Shown: positions 44,606 to 53,985, counted from the first letter of the stretch. The stretch is 64,000 nt of DNA from Dietzia natronolimnaea (GCF_039525805.1 NZ_BAAAHZ010000009.1), one strand, 5' to 3'. Notes: generated from the sequence alone by a model not told the origin. Translations and numbers: made by a program.

Positions 44606-45844
44606 TCATCCGGGGGTTCGATCGGGTCGCCGGGCATCGCGCCGGGCCGCGGCTCTGAACAGCGCGCGTCCGGGGGCGGCGGATACTCCGTGCGCGACGG
44701 TACTGGCCACCACGACCATGGTGCCGACGCCAAGGAGTAGCGGGTCCGCGCCCGTGCGGGCCGCTTCCTCGGTCAGGTAGAACACCGCCGCCACGCCCAC
44801 CGGTCCGAACCAACCGAGGAAGGCCGCATCTCGCACGCCCAGCCCCAGCGGCCTCCTGAGGAGGAGCAGCACGGGCGGGCGTCGGAGTACGAGCACCGCG
44901 GCGGTGAGCACGACGGCTCCCCACCCCAACCGTTCCCACTCCTCCCACGGCAGCATCGCGCCGAGGGCGACGAAGAACGGCAGGACGGCGAACTGGTTGA
45001 TCGCCTCGTCGATCTCCACTTCCACCAGGCGTTCATCGCCGACGCTGGCGACATTGAACGCCAACCCTGCGACGAATGCGGCAAAGATCCCGTTGACCTC
45101 CAGGAGGCCCGAGACGCCGAGCACCAGGAGTGCCAGCAGCAGGGTGAACATCAGGATCGGACCGTTCTCGGCGGCGTGGTGCCGCTCGGAGAAGTGGAGT
45201 GCCCTGGCCGCCGAGACTCCGGCGAGTACCCCCACGACGAGCGCGCCGATGATCTGCCACCCGGTCTCCAGAGCGGCCTGGGCGGCGGTGAGAGGTGTGG
45301 CGACGGCCAGTGCCACCAGAACCAGGGGGAGTGCCAGGCCGTCGTTCGCCCCCGACTCGAGGGACAGCAGCTGCCGGTCGTGCTCGGGCAGATCCTGTTC
45401 CGCGGCGTCACCGGTGACCGCACTCGAGGCGAGAACCGGGTCCGTGGGGCAGAGCGCCGACCCCAGGAGTAGTGCCACCGCGAAGGGGATACCCAGCGCC
45501 CACATCGCCAGACCGGTGGAGATCAGGGCCATCGCGGGCATGACGATCACCAGCAGGATCGCCAGTCGACGCCAGTGGGCCCGGATCGCCCGGAAGGGGT
45601 ACCGCAGGGCCACGCCCATCACCGAGAGCGCCAGCAGGATCTCGGCACCGTGATGGAGGGTGGTGTGATCGGCGACGATGTCGGGGAGATCGAGGAGACC
45701 GGTGACCGCGGGCCCCAGGACGACGCCCGCCGCGAGGGCGATGAGGGGCTCCGAGACGGGCCACCGGTGAAGGCGCGCCGACAGGGCCACGATCACCACC
45801 CCGAGAGCGCCGACGACCGCCAGCAGAAGCTCGAGTCTGGGCAC
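44606..45844 (-). CDS. cation:proton antiporter (CPA1 type)
   Basis: A 412-aa integral membrane protein with about 12 hydrophobic segments that should exchange sodium or potassium for protons. SLESGANDGLALPLVLVALA holds the conserved ND pair used for ion binding in CPA1 antiporters, and LGSALCPTDPVLASSAVTG matches the TDP motif of the same family. It starts at GTG 45844 (MPRLELLLAV). Ion specificity cannot be read from the sequence. Confidence 0.88.
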   Translation of the reverse strand: MPRLELLLAVVGALGVVIVALSARLHRWPVSEPLIALAAGVVLGPAVTGLLDLPDIVADHTTLHHGAEILLALSVMGVALRYPFRAIRAHWRRLAILLVIVMPAMALISTGLAMWALGIPFAVALLLGSALCPTDPVLASSAVTGDAAEQDLPEHDRQLLSLESGANDGLALPLVLVALAVATPLTAAQAALETGWQIIGALVVGVLAGVSAARALHFSERHHAAENGPILMFTLLLALLVLGVSGLLEVNGIFAAFVAGLAFNVASVGDERLVEVEIDEAINQFAVLPFFVALGAMLPWEEWERLGWGAVVLTAAVLVLRRPPVLLLLRRPLGLGVRDAAFLGWFGPVGVAAVFYLTEEAARTGADPLLLGVGTMVVVASTVAHGVSAAPGRALFRAAARRDARRPDRTPG

Positions 45845-45953
45845 GACTCACCCCCGGTCCGTCGGTGTCACCGGAACCATAGCCAAGCCCCCTCGGGCCC
45901 GCATCCCGCCCGTCATCCACCACCGTGTGATCCGCGCATGCCAGGGTGATCCC

Positions 45954-46943
45954 ATGAGCCACGAGCGTCAGATCACCCGGCCCACCGACCTGGCCCACGG
46001 CCGCCAACTCAACCCGGCCGCTGTCGGGTGGACCCGCACTCCGCTGCACCGCACCCGCCTCACCGGGTGGGGTCGCACCAAGCGCTGGGAGTACTGGGGG
46101 GTGGTGACCGACCGTTTCGTGGTGGGACTGACGGTGGCCGGTCTCGATTACCTGTCCACCTGCGCGGTCTACGTCCTGGATCGCCGTACCGGGGTCGAGG
46201 TCACCCGGAGCGGGATCAGCCCGTTCGTCCGGCCGGGCTTCGGCGACGATCCTGGAGACGGGACCGTGCACGCGTCGGCCGGCGTGGGTTCGGGTCGGGT
46301 GGGGGTCGAGATCGACGACGACGAGGGCGCCACCGCGATCCGGGTGCGCGCGACCGGTCTTCAGGTGGATCTGGAGGTCGTCCGCCCGGGCCATGACAGC
46401 CTCGGGGTGGTGGTGCCCTGGAGCGAGCGCCGGTTCCAGTACACCCTCAAGGATCTCGCCAATCCCGTCACCGGCTCGGTGACCCTGGACGGGGTCGCAC
46501 GGGACCTGGGGGCCGGGTGGGCGGTCCTGGACCGCGGCCGCGGACGCTGGCGGTACGCCACCCGGTGGAACTGGGGGGCGGGCAGCGGAGTGGTCGACGG
46601 TGTGCCGTGTGCGCTGCAGGTGGGTGGCCGGTGGACGGATGGGACCGGGTCCACGGAGAACGGGATCCTCGTGGACGGCCGACTGCACAAGGTCGGCGAG
46701 GATCTGCGGTGGACCTATGACCTGGCGGATCCGACGGCCGCCTGGCGGGTCTGCGGCGAGCGACTGGACGCCACGCTCACCCCGTTCCACCTCCGCCGGG
46801 ACATCACCGAACTCGGGATCCTGGCCGTGCGCACCCACCAGGCCTTCGGCACCTGGCACGGGACCGGGATCCTCGACGACGGCACCACAGTGCGCCTGGA
46901 CGGCCTGACCGGGTGGGCGGAGGAGTCGCGTAACCGCTGGTAG
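45954..46943 (+). CDS. DUF2804 family protein
   Basis: A 329-aa soluble protein with beta-rich sequence, rich in Trp (WGRTKRWEYWGVV, RGRGRWRYATRWNWGAG, FGTWHGTGILDDG) as typical of DUF2804, a lipocalin/AttH-like family of unknown function sometimes linked to lipid-related enzymes. ATG 45954 is preferred to 45927 because the N-terminus SHERQITRPTDLAHG fits better. It is transcribed away from the antiporter and converges on a HAD hydrolase. Confidence 0.75.
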   Translation: MSHERQITRPTDLAHGRQLNPAAVGWTRTPLHRTRLTGWGRTKRWEYWGVVTDRFVVGLTVAGLDYLSTCAVYVLDRRTGVEVTRSGISPFVRPGFGDDPGDGTVHASAGVGSGRVGVEIDDDEGATAIRVRATGLQVDLEVVRPGHDSLGVVVPWSERRFQYTLKDLANPVTGSVTLDGVARDLGAGWAVLDRGRGRWRYATRWNWGAGSGVVDGVPCALQVGGRWTDGTGSTENGILVDGRLHKVGEDLRWTYDLADPTAAWRVCGERLDATLTPFHLRRDITELGILAVRTHQAFGTWHGTGILDDGTTVRLDGLTGWAEESRNRW

Positions 46944-47077
46944 GGCGCGGGGTTAGGGGCTCGAGACCTCCGATCTCACCGTGGACGAACTCCCGATGCC
47001 CCTGCGGCGGGCGCACTACAAGCGTATGGCGTCGCTGAACTGATCGGATCCGTCACCGCCGCCGTCAGTGGGAGGTT

Positions 47078-47812
47078 TCAGCGACGCAGCTGGTCGGCCA
47101 GGTCTGAGAGGGACGTCGCCGTGACGTCCGGCGACCTGAAGTATCCCGGGTAGGGCGCGCCGTCCCTGGCGATCCAGGCGGTGCCGAGTCCCGCCCGAGC
47201 GGCGCCGTCGATGTCCCAGGGATGAACGGCGACGAGCATCGCGTCCCTGGGGTCGACGTCGCACCGGGCGAGAGCGTGCGCGTATGCCCTGCCGGCCGGT
47301 TTCCAGGCGCCGGCGTCCTCCACCGAGAGAAGTGCCTCGAAGTGCTCGCGTATCGATGCGCGGTCGAGGAGGCCCTCGGCTATCGCCGCCGAGCCGTTGC
47401 TCAGAGTCACCAAGCGGATCCCGAGGTCCGTCAGTGCGTGCACTCCATCCGGTACGTCTGAGTGCACGGGGAGGACCGAGAACCCGCTCATGATGTGCTG
47501 GACGGCCTCGTCCGGGTCGCGATCGAGCGGCGTGCCGTGGAGGCTGATCCGCAGGGACTCCGCGGCGAGGTGGGCGAACGAGTCGCTCGCCGAGACGACC
47601 GTGAGGGCGAAGCCGTCCCGGAGGAGCCCTGCGAACCAGCTCGACGCCAGGTGAGCCGGCGCGCCGACGTCCTCGAACCGCCGGGCCATCGGCGACATGT
47701 CCGAGAGGGTCTCGTTGACGTCGAAGATGATGAGGGCAGGTGTCGGTGGCCCGCCCGGGTTCGCCGGGTGGTCCTGGCTCGCGAATCGCTCCCGCGAGAG
47801 TTCGTCGGTCAT
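47078..47812 (-). CDS. haloacid dehalogenase type II family hydrolase
   Basis: A 244-aa HAD enzyme. Motif I is LIIFDVNETLSDMSPM; the DVNET sequence with nucleophile Asp is typical of (S)-2-haloacid dehalogenase-like proteins. LVTLSNGSAAIAEGLLDRA supplies motif II, the Lys of motif III appears in GAWKPAGRAY, and VAVHPWDIDGAARAGLGTAW carries the C-terminal acidic residues. The substrate is uncertain; many actinobacterial members act on unknown haloacids or other small acids. Confidence 0.82.
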   Translation of the reverse strand: MTDELSRERFASQDHPANPGGPPTPALIIFDVNETLSDMSPMARRFEDVGAPAHLASSWFAGLLRDGFALTVVSASDSFAHLAAESLRISLHGTPLDRDPDEAVQHIMSGFSVLPVHSDVPDGVHALTDLGIRLVTLSNGSAAIAEGLLDRASIREHFEALLSVEDAGAWKPAGRAYAHALARCDVDPRDAMLVAVHPWDIDGAARAGLGTAWIARDGAPYPGYFRSPDVTATSLSDLADQLRR

Positions 47813-47826
47813 GGAACCCTCCTCGC

Positions 47827-47883
47827 TCAGGATCGGTGCTCGGTCAGGATCGCGCGGTCAGGATCGGTGCTCGCTCAGGATCG
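47827..47883. repeat. four copies of TCAGGATCG
   Basis: The nonamer tcaggatcg occurs at 47827, 47844, 47858 and 47875, in irregular tandem (spacing 14-17 bases), between the HAD gene and the end of the flavodoxin-like gene. The last copy contains that gene's stop codon. It may be the relic of a short duplication. Confidence 0.55.
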
Positions 47884-48588
47884 GTACTCAGGGTTCTCCC
47901 AGCCGAAGCGGGCTCCGGAGTCCCAGGCGGAGCGCTGGTTGCCCTCGCAGGGGATGCCGCCGGCCGCCTTGAGCAGCCGGGCCAGGTGCATCAGGTTCCA
48001 GGTCAGGAAGGTCGTGTTGCGGTTGGTGAAGTCGTTCTCCGGCCCACCGCTGCCGGGGTCCAGGTATGACGGCCCGGGGCCGACCTCGCCGATCCAACCC
48101 GCATCGGCGTTGGGCGGGATCGTGTAGCCGAGGTGTTGCAGGCTGTAGAGGATGTTCATCGCGCAGTGCTTGAGACCGTCCTCGTTGCCGGTGATCAGGC
48201 ACCCGCCGACCCGGCCGTAATAGAGGTGCTGACCCTTGTCGTTGAGCATCCCGGACAGTGCGTAGAGACGCTCGATGACCTTCTTCATCACGCTGGAGTT
48301 GTCGCCCAGCCAGATGGGCCCGGCCAACACGAGGATGTCGGCCTCGAGAATCCGCGGGTAGATCTCCGGCCAGGCGTCCACGTCCCACCCGTGCTCGCGC
48401 ATGTCCGGGTAGACGCCCGTGGCGATCGGGTGGTCGATCGCGCGGAGGGTCTCCACCTCGACCCCGTGCTTGCGCATGATCGAGGCGCTCGCGTCGATGA
48501 GTCCCTGGGTGTGGCTGAGACCGGGGCTGCGCGTGAGAGTGCAGTTGACGAACATCGCCCGCAGGCCGGTGAAGTCGGGCTCGCTCAT
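47875..48588 (-). CDS. flavodoxin family / NADPH-dependent FMN reductase
   Basis: A 237-aa flavoprotein of the flavodoxin-like fold. FVNCTLTRSPGLSHTQGLID forms the FMN phosphate loop, and VLAGPIWLGDNSSVMKKVIERL matches the FMN-contacting and dimer region of NADPH-dependent FMN reductases. The segment GCLITGNEDGLKHCAMNILYSL is also typical. The C-terminal 40 residues extend beyond the core fold. The reaction partner is unknown. It starts at ATG 48588. Confidence 0.82.
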   Translation of the reverse strand: MSEPDFTGLRAMFVNCTLTRSPGLSHTQGLIDASASIMRKHGVEVETLRAIDHPIATGVYPDMREHGWDVDAWPEIYPRILEADILVLAGPIWLGDNSSVMKKVIERLYALSGMLNDKGQHLYYGRVGGCLITGNEDGLKHCAMNILYSLQHLGYTIPPNADAGWIGEVGPGPSYLDPGSGGPENDFTNRNTTFLTWNLMHLARLLKAAGGIPCEGNQRSAWDSGARFGWENPEYRS

Positions 48589-48686
48589 CGGGACTCCTCG
48601 GCGTTGGTGCGGGCGTGAATCCGAGCGTAATCACCCGCGGGGAGGTTCCCGCCGGTTTCGGTGACGAGATGGGAGGGGACAAATGA

Positions 48687-48745
48687 GAACGAGGCCCGAA
48701 CCCCGTCCAAGGGTGGTCCCTTGGTCGACAGTTCGGACCTCGTTC
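48687..48745 (-). terminator. hairpin terminator of tRNA-His
   Basis: Arms gaacgaggcccgaac (48687-48701) and 48731-48745 pair with one mismatch, and an inner ccaaggg/cccttgg stem (48707-48713 with 48718-48724) forms a second hairpin in the loop. It lies directly downstream of tRNA-His on the minus strand. Confidence 0.65.
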
Positions 48746-48751
48746 ATCCGG

Positions 48752-48825
48752 GGTGGCTGACGGGACTCGAACCCGCGACAGCCAGGATCACAACCTGGTG
48801 CTCTACCAACTGAACTACAGCCACC
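48752..48825 (-). tRNA. tRNA-His (anticodon GUG)
   Basis: A 74-base tRNA on the minus strand. The acceptor gtggctg/cagccac is perfect, with the extra 5' G (48825) paired to discriminator C (48752) as is special to tRNA-His. The D arm has agttcagttggtagagc, the anticodon loop ttgtgat (anticodon GTG) sits in stem ccagg/cctgg, and the T loop is ttcgagt. No CCA is encoded. It matches hisT beside orn in M. tuberculosis. Confidence 0.97.
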
Positions 48826-48932
48826 ATCGCCGCTCTCGCGAACAGCGTTGACGATGCTACCCGGTCTGGGTCCCGGTCAGGAAATCGGCAGGTGTCGACG
48901 CCTACCGGGCCCGCGCACGGGAGGCCGGACGC

Positions 48933-49601
48933 TCAATCCACGGGGGGAAGGGCGCCGGCCGCGGCGCGCACCTCGTCGGTGGTCGGACCCGGTTGCGGGA
49001 CGAACGCCGTGGCGCGGTAGTACTTCAGTTCGCGGATCGACTCCTTGATGTCCGCCAGGGCGCGGTGGGACATGCCCTTCTCGGGCTGGCCGAAGTAGAT
49101 GCGCGGATACCAGCGGCGGCACAGCTCCTTGATCGAGCTCACGTCGATCATCCGGTAGTGCAGGTAGGAGTTGAGCTCGGGCATGTCCCGGGCGAGGAAC
49201 CCGCGGTCGGTGCCGATCGAGTTGCCGGCCAGGGGAGCGGTCCCGCTGACCGGGACCCAGGCGCGGATGTAGTCGAGGACCTCTTTCTCGGCCTCCGCCA
49301 CCGTCACTGCGGAGGCGCGGATCTCCTCGGTCAGGCCCGACGAGGAGTGCATGTCCCGCACCACCGGGAGCATCGCGGCCAGCTTGGCGTCCGAGGCGTG
49401 GATGACGATGTCCACGCCGTCGCCCAGGACGTTGAGTTCGGAGTCGGTGACCAGGGCCGCGATCTCCACCAGTGCGTCGTTCGCGGTGTCGAGGCCGGTC
49501 ATCTCGCAGTCGATCCACACGATCCGGTCGTTCTTGGACTCCTTATGGGGCGTCGGGCTCGACGTCGCGACAGGGGTGGGACCGGGGTTCGACTCTGGCA
49601 T
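48933..49601 (-). CDS. orn: oligoribonuclease
   Basis: DnaQ-family 3'-to-5' exonuclease that degrades 2-5 nt RNA fragments (nanoRNA), including pGpG from c-di-GMP breakdown. The 222-aa protein has the first acidic motif RIVWIDCEMTGLD (Asp and Glu), further acidic motifs around DRGFLARDMPELN, and HRALADIKESIREL with the His-Asp pair of the DEDDh type. About 25 N-terminal residues are rich in Pro/Thr and not conserved. It starts at ATG 49601, next to tRNA-His and cmrA, as Rv2511. Confidence 0.94.
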   Translation of the reverse strand: MPESNPGPTPVATSSPTPHKESKNDRIVWIDCEMTGLDTANDALVEIAALVTDSELNVLGDGVDIVIHASDAKLAAMLPVVRDMHSSSGLTEEIRASAVTVAEAEKEVLDYIRAWVPVSGTAPLAGNSIGTDRGFLARDMPELNSYLHYRMIDVSSIKELCRRWYPRIYFGQPEKGMSHRALADIKESIRELKYYRATAFVPQPGPTTDEVRAAAGALPPVD

Positions 49602-49646
49602 CGCTCGACTATATCGCCGAGCGACCGCCCGACCGGACCCGGAGGA

Positions 49647-50465
49647 TCAGCCCTCCGCCTGTCCCTCGCCGAGTTTGGCGTAGAACCGCCCCACGATCGG
49701 GGCCATGACCCCGCGCGGGGTGTAGTTGCCCGCCACGGACATGGCCTGGCCCAGGGGCCCCGGGACCACGCGCATCTTGTTCCGGGCGACCGCGTCCAGC
49801 GAGATCCGGGCGGTGTACGTGGTGTCCACCCAGAAGCGGTCGGGGACCAGGCGGTCGACGAACGTCTTGTCCTCCTCGGCGATCTCCTCGGTGCGCACCG
49901 GGCCGGGCGCGAGCAGCGTGACGTTGACCCCGGAGCCCTTGAGCTCGCCGCGCAGCGACTCGGAGAAGGTGTTGAGGAACGCCTTGGTGGCCGCATAGGT
50001 GGCGTTGTTGGGGATGGGCATGTTGCCTGCCGCCGAACCCACGTTGAGGATCGCGCCCGACCCACGCTCGACCATCCCGGGCAGGACCGCCAGCACGAGG
50101 TCGTGGCAGGCCACGGCGTTGACCTGCACCTGGCTCTTCTCGTAGTGGGGGTCGAGCGCGGCGACCGGCCCGAATGAGGCGATGCCGGCGTTGTTGCACA
50201 GGATCGAGATCTCGCGGCCCGCCAGCTCCTCCAGCAGCGGTGCCCGCTCGGCCGGATCGGACAGGTCGCAGGCCCGCACCTCGACCGTCACCCGGAACTG
50301 GCTCTCCAACCGCTCCTTGAGTTCCTGCAGCACCTCGCCGCGCCGCGCCACCACGATCAGGGAGTGGCCGCGGCGGGCCAACTCGGCGGCCAGCGCCATG
50401 CCGATCCCGGAGGAGGCGCCGGTGACGACAGCACGATTCGTCGCGGTGGGCAGGGGAAGCGGCAT
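49647..50465 (-). CDS. cmrA: short-chain dehydrogenase, CmrA-like mycolate reductase
   Basis: A 272-aa short-chain dehydrogenase/reductase with nucleotide-binding motif VVTGASSGIGMALAAEL at residues 13-29, ILCNNAGIASFG, and the catalytic Ser and Tyr-X3-Lys in GSAAGNMPIPNNATYAATKA. It closely resembles M. tuberculosis Rv2509 (CmrA) in its N-terminus, PIPNNATYAATKAFLNTFSE block and C-terminal APIVGRFYAKLG. CmrA reduces the 3-oxo-mycolate made by Pks13. Its role fits with fas in the window. It starts at ATG 50465, 45 bases upstream of orn's start codon. Confidence 0.88.
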   Translation of the reverse strand: MPLPLPTATNRAVVTGASSGIGMALAAELARRGHSLIVVARRGEVLQELKERLESQFRVTVEVRACDLSDPAERAPLLEELAGREISILCNNAGIASFGPVAALDPHYEKSQVQVNAVACHDLVLAVLPGMVERGSGAILNVGSAAGNMPIPNNATYAATKAFLNTFSESLRGELKGSGVNVTLLAPGPVRTEEIAEEDKTFVDRLVPDRFWVDTTYTARISLDAVARNKMRVVPGPLGQAMSVAGNYTPRGVMAPIVGRFYAKLGEGQAEG

Positions 50466-50726
50466 CAGGCGTCCTCGGGTCAGGTGGTCAGGGCCGAGGG
50501 TGAGCGTACCGGCGAGGGTGGTGAACGGGGGAGTCGGTCACGACGAGCGGTCGCAGTGCGGTGGGAACCGCGACAGCGGGCAACGCGCCGGTCAGGGCCA
50601 ACCACGCCGACCACCCCACAGCTACCTCGCATTCACCGAATGTGCACCGACCATACCAGCGGAAATGGGCCCGCCACCGGCCCTTTCGAGGCCTCAGACG
50701 AACCGCTGGGCACTAGGTTCTAGGGC

Positions 50727-52121
50727 GTGAGCAGCACCGGGACACCGCCCCCTCCAGAGACCGCCGCCTCGTCGTCGTCGTTGTCACCCGATCTCCGCCC
50801 CGCCACCCGCGGCCAGGTCTTCTCGTGGGCGATGTGGGACTGGGGGTCGGCGGCGTTCAACGCGGTGATCGTCACCTTCGTCTTCTCCGTCTACCTCACC
50901 GACTCGGTGGGGGCGGACCTCGACGGACCGTTCTCGGCCGCCACCTGGCTGTCGATCTCGATCGCGCTGGCCGGGCTGGTGATCGCGCTGACCGCCCCGG
51001 TGATGGGCCAGCGCGCGGACCGGGGCGGCCGTCGCCGGCGGTCGCTGGCCATCTGGACCTACCTCACGGTGGCGCTGACCGCGCTGATGTTCCTCGTCGA
51101 CTCCGACGCGCCCTACCCGTGGTTCTTCGTCGGGCTGCTGCTGCTCGCGCTGGGGTCCATCACGTTCGAGTTCGCCGAGGTGTCCTACTTCGCGATGCTG
51201 CGGCAGGTCTCCACCCCGGCCACCGTGGGGCGGGTCTCCGGGTTCGGGTGGGCGATGGGCTACTTCGGCGGGATCTTCCTGCTACTCACCGCGTTCCTGG
51301 GCTTCATCTCCGGGGACGGCGACGAGCGGGGACTGCTGGGCATCTCCACCGACGGCGGCCTCAACGTGCGGCTGGTGTGCCTGGTCGCGGCGGTGTGGTT
51401 CGCGGTGTTCGCGCTGCCGGTGCTGAGGTCGGTGCCGGAGAACCGGCCCCGAGGGAAGAAGGGCGACGACGACGAGGTGGGCTTCATCGAGTCGTACCGC
51501 ATCCTCTGGCGGGACCTCAAGGCCCTGTGGCGCCGGGACCCGCGGACCGTGAAGTTCCTCGTGGCCAGCGCGATCTTCCGCGACGGGCTGGCGGGGGTGT
51601 TCACCTTCGGGGCGATCCTGGCGGTCACCGTGTACGGGCTCGCGCCGGGGGATGTGCTGATGTTCGGGGTGGCGGCCAACGTGGTGGCGGCCCTGGGGGC
51701 GGCGGTCGCGGGAGTCGTGGACGACCTCGTGGGGCCCAAGGCGGTGATCATCGGCTCTCTCGCGGCGATGCTCGGCACGATGACCGTCCTGCTGTTCGTC
51801 GACGGCACCGCCATGTTCTGGCTCTTCGGCCTGCTCATGTGCCTGTTCGTGGGCCCGGCCCAGTCGGCGTCGCGCTCGTTCCTGGCCCGCCTGGCGCCGC
51901 CGGGCAGCGACGGCCAGATGTTCGGGCTCTACGCCACCACCGGGCGTGCGATCTCGTTCCTCGCCCCGGCGCTGTTCGGCCTGTTCACGTGGGGGTTCGG
52001 CACCGACCGCGCGGGAATCGCCGGAATCGCCCTGGTCCTGCTCGTGGGCCTGCTCCTGCTGCTGCCCGTCAAGACCCCGACCCGCTCCGAGGCGTCGATC
52101 ACGTGGGCGGGCTCCGCCTGA
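50727..52121 (+). CDS. MFS transporter (UMF1 / Atg22-like family)
   Basis: A 464-aa membrane protein with about 12 segments. The N-terminal VFSWAMWDWGSAAFNAVIVTF is the signature of the UMF1/Atg22-like major facilitator group, and MGQRADRGGRRRRSL matches the loop 2-3 motif. The central loop has a highly charged stretch (ENRPRGKKGDDDEVGF). Substrate is unknown; related proteins export amino acids or other small molecules. It starts at GTG 50727 and converges on a HAD hydrolase. Confidence 0.85.
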   Translation: MSSTGTPPPPETAASSSSLSPDLRPATRGQVFSWAMWDWGSAAFNAVIVTFVFSVYLTDSVGADLDGPFSAATWLSISIALAGLVIALTAPVMGQRADRGGRRRRSLAIWTYLTVALTALMFLVDSDAPYPWFFVGLLLLALGSITFEFAEVSYFAMLRQVSTPATVGRVSGFGWAMGYFGGIFLLLTAFLGFISGDGDERGLLGISTDGGLNVRLVCLVAAVWFAVFALPVLRSVPENRPRGKKGDDDEVGFIESYRILWRDLKALWRRDPRTVKFLVASAIFRDGLAGVFTFGAILAVTVYGLAPGDVLMFGVAANVVAALGAAVAGVVDDLVGPKAVIIGSLAAMLGTMTVLLFVDGTAMFWLFGLLMCLFVGPAQSASRSFLARLAPPGSDGQMFGLYATTGRAISFLAPALFGLFTWGFGTDRAGIAGIALVLLVGLLLLLPVKTPTRSEASITWAGSA

Positions 52122-52211
52122 CCCCGGGTCGCGCCGCGCGGTGACCCGCTCCTCGTCGTCCCGCGTTCGCGCCCTTTCCGCCCTTCCCGCCCCGGCAGAT
52201 TTCCCGGCAGA

Positions 52212-52892
52212 TTAGAGCCTGCCGGAGGACAGCAGGTCCAGCACTCCGGCGGCGTCGTCGACGATGTCCGAAAAGCCCGCCTCTCGGAGCTCGGCGTCGC
52301 CGATCCCGCCCGTGCGCACGGCCACCGAGCGGATGCCGAGCTTGGTGGCGGCGACGGCGTCCCAGGTCGCGTCGCCCACCATGACCGCGTCCGCGGCGTC
52401 GACGCCGGAGCGCTCGAGGGCGATCGCCACGATGGTGGGGTCGGGCTTGGCGGTGTCCACGTCCTCGCCGGTCGTCACGGCATCCACCGCGTCGTCCACG
52501 TCGAGCAGTTCGCGCGCCTCGGCGAACTCCGACGGCGGGGCCGAGGTGGCGAGCACGGTGACCCACCCCTGCTCCTTGGCGCCGCGCACGAGCTCGCGGG
52601 CACCCGGCAGGAGGCGGAGCGAGTCCCCGGCCTCGGCGTAGTACTCCGAATGCAGATCTTTGGCCCGGCCCGCCACGCGATCGCGGTCCTCGTCGTCGTC
52701 GACCCCCGCGATGTCCAGCAGCTCGCCCACCAACGTGGATCCGTCCTTGCCGATCCGGTGGTGCACCTCAACGAAGGGCACCGGCGCGCCCGCCTCGGCC
52801 AGGGCGCGGTGCCAGGTCCACACGTGGACGTAGGTGGAGTCGACCAGGGTGCCGTCGACGTCGAGCAGCAGGGCGCGCGGTGAGGTGGTCAT
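52212..52892 (-). CDS. HAD family phosphatase (Cof/phosphoglycolate phosphatase-like)
   Basis: A 226-aa phosphatase with HAD motif I LLLDVDGTLVDSTYVHVW, a helical cap that begins around residue 25, motif III/IV region KPDPTIVAIALE (Lys-Pro-Asp-Pro typical of phosphoglycolate phosphatase-type enzymes) and VMVGDATWDAVAATKLGI. Its substrate is unknown. ATG 52892 is chosen over an extended upstream frame because the DVDGT motif then lies near the N-terminus as usual. It runs divergent from the LLM oxidoreductase. Confidence 0.88.
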   Translation of the reverse strand: MTTSPRALLLDVDGTLVDSTYVHVWTWHRALAEAGAPVPFVEVHHRIGKDGSTLVGELLDIAGVDDDEDRDRVAGRAKDLHSEYYAEAGDSLRLLPGARELVRGAKEQGWVTVLATSAPPSEFAEARELLDVDDAVDAVTTGEDVDTAKPDPTIVAIALERSGVDAADAVMVGDATWDAVAATKLGIRSVAVRTGGIGDAELREAGFSDIVDDAAGVLDLLSSGRL

Positions 52893-52968
52893 GCGTCCGA
52901 CCGTGCCCGGCCCCCGTGCGGGTGGCAACCGGTGGCGACACGGCCCTGCCCGGCGCACCCTCGGATCC

Positions 52969-53961
52969 ATGACATGTTTCGGATACACCCTCATGACCGA
53001 ACAGTCCGGCCCCAAGGAACTCGTGCGCTACGCGGCCAAGGCCGAGCAGGCGGGATTCGACTTCGAGGTGGCCTCGGACCACTACTTCCCGTGGCTGTCC
53101 TCGCAGGGCCACGCGCCGTACGTGTGGAGCGTCCTGGGCGCCGTGGCGCACGTGACCGAGCGGGTGGACCTGTGCACGTACGTGACCTGCCCGATCCTGC
53201 GCTACCACCCCGCAGTGGTGGCACAGAAGGCCGCGACAATGCAGATCATGTCCGATGGCCGGTTCATGCTGGGCATCGGTGCGGGGGAGAACCTCAACGA
53301 GCACGTGGTGGGGCAGCGGTGGCCCTCGATCGACGAGCGCCACGAGATGACGGTGGAAGCGCTGGAGATCATTGGCGAGCTGTTCGACGGCGGCCTGGTG
53401 ACCTACTCCGGCGAGCACTTCCGCGTGGACTCGGCCCGCCTGTGGGACCTGCCCGAGACGCGGGTGCCGATCGGCGTGGCCGCCGGCGGGGAGAAGGCCG
53501 TGGCCCGGCTCGGGCCGCTCGCCGACCATCTCATCGCCACCGAGCCGGAACCCGCCCACATCGAGGGCTGGAACGCGCTCGAGGGGCAGAAGCGGATCGG
53601 TGACGGCGCCCGCGCGATCGCCCAGATCCCCATCAGCTGGGACCCCGACTCGGAGAAGGCGGCCGTCGAGCGCGCACACGACCAGTTCCGCTGGTTCGCC
53701 GGAGGCTGGGCCGCCAACGCCGACCTGCCCACCACCGCCGGGTTCGCCGCCGCCACCAAGTTCGTCCGGCCCGAGGACGTGGCCGAGCAGCTGGCGTGCG
53801 GGCCCGACCTGGACGCGATCGTCGAGAAGGTGCGGCCCTACTGGGAGGCCGGGTACACCGACGTCGCGCTGATCCAGATCGGCGATGAGACCTTGGACCG
53901 GTTCCTCGAGGAGGCGGCCGAGCCGCTGCTCGCGCGGCTGCGGGAGGCCTCCCCGAGCTGA
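52969..53961 (+). CDS. LLM class F420-dependent oxidoreductase
   Basis: A 330-aa bacterial luciferase-like TIM-barrel protein. The segments FGYTLMTEQSGPKELVRYAA, FEVASDHYFPW, VTCPILRYHPAVVAQKAAT and GRFMLGIGAGENLNEH are typical of F420-dependent reductases such as the TIGR03557 family. The likely cofactor is F420, made in all Mycobacteriales, but the substrate is unknown. ATG 52969 is the start; the frame extends upstream into the neighbouring gene on the other strand. A perfect 25-bp hairpin follows the stop. Confidence 0.87.
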   Translation: MTCFGYTLMTEQSGPKELVRYAAKAEQAGFDFEVASDHYFPWLSSQGHAPYVWSVLGAVAHVTERVDLCTYVTCPILRYHPAVVAQKAATMQIMSDGRFMLGIGAGENLNEHVVGQRWPSIDERHEMTVEALEIIGELFDGGLVTYSGEHFRVDSARLWDLPETRVPIGVAAGGEKAVARLGPLADHLIATEPEPAHIEGWNALEGQKRIGDGARAIAQIPISWDPDSEKAAVERAHDQFRWFAGGWAANADLPTTAGFAAATKFVRPEDVAEQLACGPDLDAIVEKVRPYWEAGYTDVALIQIGDETLDRFLEEAAEPLLARLREASPS

Positions 53962-53985
53962 GGCGGCCCGGTTCCGCCGCCGGGG

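Noticed and set aside
46944..47077. Short coding-like stretch (20 codons ending at about 47042) between the DUF2804 and HAD genes
   Set aside because: Too short and without ribosome site; perhaps a remnant, but not supportable.
52834..52968. N-terminal extension of the LLM oxidoreductase
   Set aside because: The 45 extra codons overlap the start of the divergent HAD gene and are Arg/Pro-rich. The protein begins properly at ATG 52969.
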